Assembly (NCBI GenBank): GCA_015501585.1
Contig: JADNRY010000166.1
Location: 62,001-126,000, forward strand
Reading direction: 5' to 3'
Length of the DNA: 64,000 nucleotides
Source: Rhodocollybia butyracea
Taxonomy: Eukaryota; Basidiomycota; Agaricomycetes; Agaricales; Omphalotaceae
Shown here: piece by piece, positions 60,453 to 64,000 of the stretch
Layout: every line of letters begins with the position of its first letter
Position numbering within the stretch: the first letter of the stretch is position 1
Notes under the pieces: generated by a model
What the model was told of the DNA's origin: nothing
The model's database searches: none
What the model saw: the letters and a program-made list of their open reading frames with translations, nothing else
Made by a program: the position numbers and the translations under genes

Positions 60453-63090
60453 TAATAAGGCTAATCAATCGGGCCGTTTGAACCGACATGTAGTATCAAT
60501 GATATAAGCGCCGATCAACAAAACTTTTTGCTTTCCTTCTGTCATCTACGAGAATGCTCGTACTCTTAGCTTTTGTTTCTTTACACTTACTGGACTCTAT
60601 ACTCGCAGAGGACAGATCTCAGGCGAAAACTCTCTCGAACAACTCATAAAACTCCCTCGATATCCATGGCCAGTTTGACGAAGAAGATTCTCTGTTGTAC
60701 GAAAGAAGGTCCGTTGCCAGTGAAGCTTTGAAGCCCAATGCTCAAAGTTTCAAGAACCTAACATTACCTAACATTAACGTCTATCTCTCCAGGCTCACGC
60801 ACTCAATTCTCCGCCAAAACCAAATTCTGCACCAGGCACTTCAATTCATCGTCAACGCGATCTTTCTCGTCGAAAGGGAAGCTTGGTGCTGGAAAAATAT
60901 CTGCCGCCTGAATATCTTCACCGTATCTGACTTGTGAAACAAATCCGTGTACGCTCAAGTTGGGCGAGCGTGGCATCCCGTTTATTTCTTCAATACCTTT
61001 CTCGTGGCTAGGATGCTGCCAAATGTCCGTCATGCTATCGTCGTTTTCCATTCGAGACTCATCGACTTTCTCTCTCAGCTCAACTCAGAAAGCCGCCGCT
61101 CAAGCTCAAGCCCAAGCTCAAGCTCAAGACTCGCTGAAATATTTTGGTGTGGGTAGTGGAATCGCTAGGCATTGTTGGAATGGAATTTTTCCAGTACGTG
61201 TTGTTCATATGGCACTAGTATTGAGTCAATTCCATCTTCTGTTATACAGTTACATTTTGAGTGCCTACCTAATGACGATGATTCCGCTGTGCCTTTGTCG
61301 TATGAAACAACAGAAGTTCGCAACAAAATCCGCAAAAATCCGCCCAGCCTACGGACACAGACTGTACCATACCGAGTGTGGCCACTGAGCTTTTTCTTTT
61401 CCGAATTGACGCTACTCCTCCACCTTTCTCCCCCAATACATCTCCCCACGTTGTTGTTCGAGTTGGTGCTACGGGTACTGCCCTTTCCACTTCCGCCAAC
61501 TCTCTGCGCAGTAATGGCCACGACTGTCGCTAGGATGATGACAGATCCAGCCGCAGGTCCCGAGCTGGAACCTCTCCGCAGAAGGAAACACGAGAACCAG
61601 AAGTTCCTAGTCCGTCGAGGAATGCGGGAAGTGTTACCACTTTAGTGAATGTTAGAAGACGGGAGAAACGTGAGTTTCCTGTTTACCTTTTTCTTCTTGA
61701 GCTCTCTTTTTACTTTTCTCTTCAGTGTTCGAATGTAATACGCCCAATGCGTCTGCGTGTCTTCTAAGCATGGTAGTCGTTACTACTCCACCCTTAAATC
61801 TGTCTGACATTCGTCGGGAGATGGTCATACTTCCCCAACTGAGCCCCCGTCACTGGGTTATTCGACGACTCTATATCAGGTGGCGACACGAACAGCAGAA
61901 CAACACTTTTGACCGGGAGGTACGCGCGACGGGTTTGGGTAGAGGAAATGTTTTTGGCGAGCTCGCGTTGGTGGTAGATGTCAGAAGGAAGGAAGGGAAG
62001 ATCGGAAGGAGGAACGATAGATTCGCCAGAGGAAGAGTAATGAGAACCGAGGCAGAGTCGGGAACGATATCGAAAACTTCCACGGAACGGAGAAGGTTTT
62101 GGGAGCGACCGACGTGAAGCGGATGGGAGAAATGAAGACGCTGGGAAACCCCGTACGTCCAGTCCGAACTGCAACGTTTGCATTTCTTTTCTAATTCGAT
62201 CTTCCAGATTCCGCATCGCCCTCTCTCGTACTCCGTATATCATTGACTTTGTCGAAAATGCGCTATCTTCGTCAGGGACGGGATAATCGATGTTACGGGT
62301 AGGCAGAGACCAACGCTTCTTTCTTGCCTTAAGGTTCGGAGACCATTGCTGCGCGCGCAGAGCATCTTGCTGTATCTTCGTCTTCGTTTATCGTCAAAGG
62401 CACGACAGTGTGGATAGTGAAAGAGAAGGAGTTTTGCTAGCAACGAAGGTACGCCAGAATCAACTATTCTATTTAATTGAGCTGATTTGTCTTGCTTTAG
62501 AATCTCGTCAACGCTGGGAGCACACAAATGAGCCACCGTTGACGACGAAAATCTATAAAGGCGGCACTTCTCAGGAGGCGTTATAGATGTTTCCTGTACC
62601 ACTTGTGGGTAGACTCAGGCGCAGCCGAACTTCTCTTGCTGCATTTTAATTATTTGGCCCGTTTACCTACCAACCATGTAGTCACTAAGTAAAATAATCT
62701 GATCCTACCCTTTTACCATCACCATTGTCCCAGGGGATTGCTCTTCATCCTCTTGCATACGACCTACCTGTGCTATCATACTACCTACACATTCTGTTAC
62801 GAGTCATAACTGGGTTGAGATCCCAAACCATACTCTAGTTAGCGCAGCCCAAGACAGCATTTCAACTCCTCCTTCACTATGCCTTCACTCCGTGATCCTA
62901 GAGATTTGAACTTTGAATGGCTCACTACGTACATACGTGAAAAGCAGTAAATGTTAGGAATACTCCGTACGCCTCTGGACGAATACGTATCGCTTTGACA
63001 TTGCTCTTAATGTATCATTACAGGTACAGACAGACACTTATGGATACAGTTGCTTTGTATACAACTGAGTTTACTCAACTTCTACAGTGT
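60453..63090. other. Poorly resolved interval
   Basis: Several overlapping open frames on both strands but no recognised domain. The best candidate is a minus-strand frame of about 160 residues (62288-61794) beginning near DYPVPDEDSAFSTKSMIYG and containing RAMRNLEDRIRKEMQTL, which looks like a coiled-coil start. A short plus-strand frame at about 60554 opens with a leader-like MLVLLAFVSLHLLDSILA but stops after 31 residues. At 61110-61131 there is a short caagct/caagcc simple repeat. Confidence 0.35.
61794..62288 (-). CDS. Uncharacterised candidate exon with a possible coiled coil
   Basis: An open frame containing STKSMIYGVRERAMRNLE and RIRKEMQTLQFGLDVRGFP, followed by a Ser/Pro-rich stretch. 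I do not recognise the family. The first part reads like real coding sequence; the second part may not be. Boundaries are guesses. Confidence 0.28.
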   Translation of the reverse strand, partial: DYPVPDEDSAFSTKSMIYGVRERAMRNLEDRIRKEMQTLQFGLDVRGFPASSFLPSASRRSLPKPSPFRGSFRYRSRLCLGSHYSSSGESIVPPSDLPFLPSDIYHQRELAKNISSTQTRRAYLPVKSVVLLFVSPPDIESSNNPVTGAQLGKYDHLPTNVRQI

Positions 63091-64000
63091 TCAGGTACTT
63101 ACCGTACTACTACTAAGATAGCTAGAAGGAGGTTCATCCGTTAAGCCCCTTGCCCAGGCTGAATTTCTCTGTTCTTCCAACCGTGTGAGACGATTCATCA
63201 TATCAGCAATTCTCTGCTGTATCAAGGCCATGTGGTCCTCCGATCCATTCCCGGCTGCCTGCTCCAGCATCAGGAGTATAGCATTTTGAGTATTTTGGGC
63301 ATCTTCTGCAAGGCAGATCTGGCGGTCTGTTAATGGAGGCACTCCTGATGAGTGTGGTTGGAGAGTGTGCTATGACACCTGAAGTTAGTTATATGCTACT
63401 CAAAAGAGATAAGCTTACATCTTCTGAAAGGGATTCAACTATTTCATCATAAGGATTGTCGAAGGCTAGCTTCACGTCATATATCTCTGGAATTTGTTGC
63501 ACCAGCGATTGTTTATGACGCCGATGTCGGTAAAAGAACATCGAAAACAAAGCCAGCACACATATGGCCATACCACCAATTACACCGCCAATGATCGCTT
63601 CCAAGCGCTCCTTGGAGGACAGAGAGGTAGCAGGCATGACTGATGTTTGGCTGGGTATCTCAGATGTGCTTGTTGTGGTATCAGAACTGCTGTTAACAAT
63701 CGAAAAAAATCCAGTCCTGGCGATAAACCTATGATTTCTTCAGATTTCCTATAGAACGCACAAGCAACGCATCTCACGATTTCCTGGTTTCCATCTCTAT
63801 GACAAATAGTCTACAAATTACTGCTATCGGCCTGATAAGCAACTGAAATGTATCTAAAACTTACCCAGTCATGGTAGCCTGTGGAGAAAATACTACGACT
63901 CCCGTAGGTCCGGGAGAGTCGACAATGACAGATGTTGTGCTTGAACCTTGAGTGGCTGGGAAAAACACGAGGGAAAAACTTGTGCGGTCTGGTGGGGCAA
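63091..64000 (-). CDS. Single-pass membrane protein, Ser/Thr-rich ectodomain (partial, runs off the window)
   Basis: The 5' part of the gene lies beyond 64000. Visible order: ectodomain end (FFPATQGSSTTSVIVDSPGP, VVVFSPQATMTG); an intron; TTTSTSEIPSQTS; one transmembrane helix IIGGVIGGMAICVLALFSMF followed by a basic stop-transfer YRHRRHK; an acidic cytosolic stretch (DNPYDEIVESLSED); then a last exon with LTDRQICLAEDAQNTQ and a helical IADMMNRLTRLEEQR. This layout (secreted N-terminus, GG-rich helix, short cytosolic tail with a coiled coil) is very common in agaricomycetes, where the role, possibly surface sensing, is unproven. A GTAAGT near 63107 suggests one more 3' exon beyond the stop at 63091. 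Confidence 0.75.

Overview
The window is nuclear DNA of a filamentous basidiomycete, most likely an agaricomycete. The evidence is spliceosomal introns of about 30-70 nt in nearly every gene, pyrimidine-rich stretches before start codons, and gene families typical of that group: NB-ARC/TPR STAND proteins, an HNH_2 nuclease, a Ser/Thr-rich single-pass membrane protein, an APH kinase, a microsomal P450, GH127, and a cytochrome b5-fused desaturase. No species is named because nothing in the sequence proves one.

Layout. 0.4-2.0 kb: indoleamine 2,3-dioxygenase (+). 3.5-6.4 kb and 15.6-18.35 kb: two closely related NLR-like genes in inverted orientation. The ~9 kb loop between them holds nested mobile DNA: an identical-LTR Ty1/copia element (7760-13457) inside a GTGCGTG-repeat element, inside an ACCGTAACC-repeat element, followed by a small hAT-like TIR element (14349-15002). 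21.2-23.2 kb: a nine-exon P450 (-). 23.2-28.7 kb: gene desert. 28.7-30.9 kb: a multi-pass membrane protein of unknown function (-), with a decayed, 5'-truncated paralogue at 33.0-34.2 kb. 34.8-36.5 kb: degenerate tandem repeats. 38.7-41.9 kb: secreted GH127 enzyme (+). 43.3-45.4 kb: sphingolipid delta-8 desaturase-like protein (+). 48.1-48.6 kb: EthD-domain protein (-). 49.5-50.3 kb: histone H3 (+). 50.6-52.9 kb: two tandem paralogues (-) with SILK-like and VxF motifs. 55.6-57.3 kb: an unknown protein and an APH-type kinase (-). 59.1-60.5 kb: HNH nuclease (-). 63.1-64.0 kb: the end of a membrane protein (-) that continues off the window.

The genes do not form an evident cluster or pathway; they are ordinary dispersed eukaryotic genes. 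The most interesting protein feature is in the NLR pair: upstream of a normal P-loop (GGTGKT) lies a second, NTPase-like segment that lacks the P-loop but keeps a Walker-B-like line and a following sensor-like strand. The two genes also show a strong gradient of divergence, with nearly identical TPRs and diverged N-termini.

A caution for every reader: at least eight otherwise well-preserved reading frames are each broken by a single inserted or deleted base, usually in a short homopolymer. This looks more like consensus-sequence error than wholesale pseudogenisation, so reading-frame breaks here should be checked against raw reads before biological interpretation.
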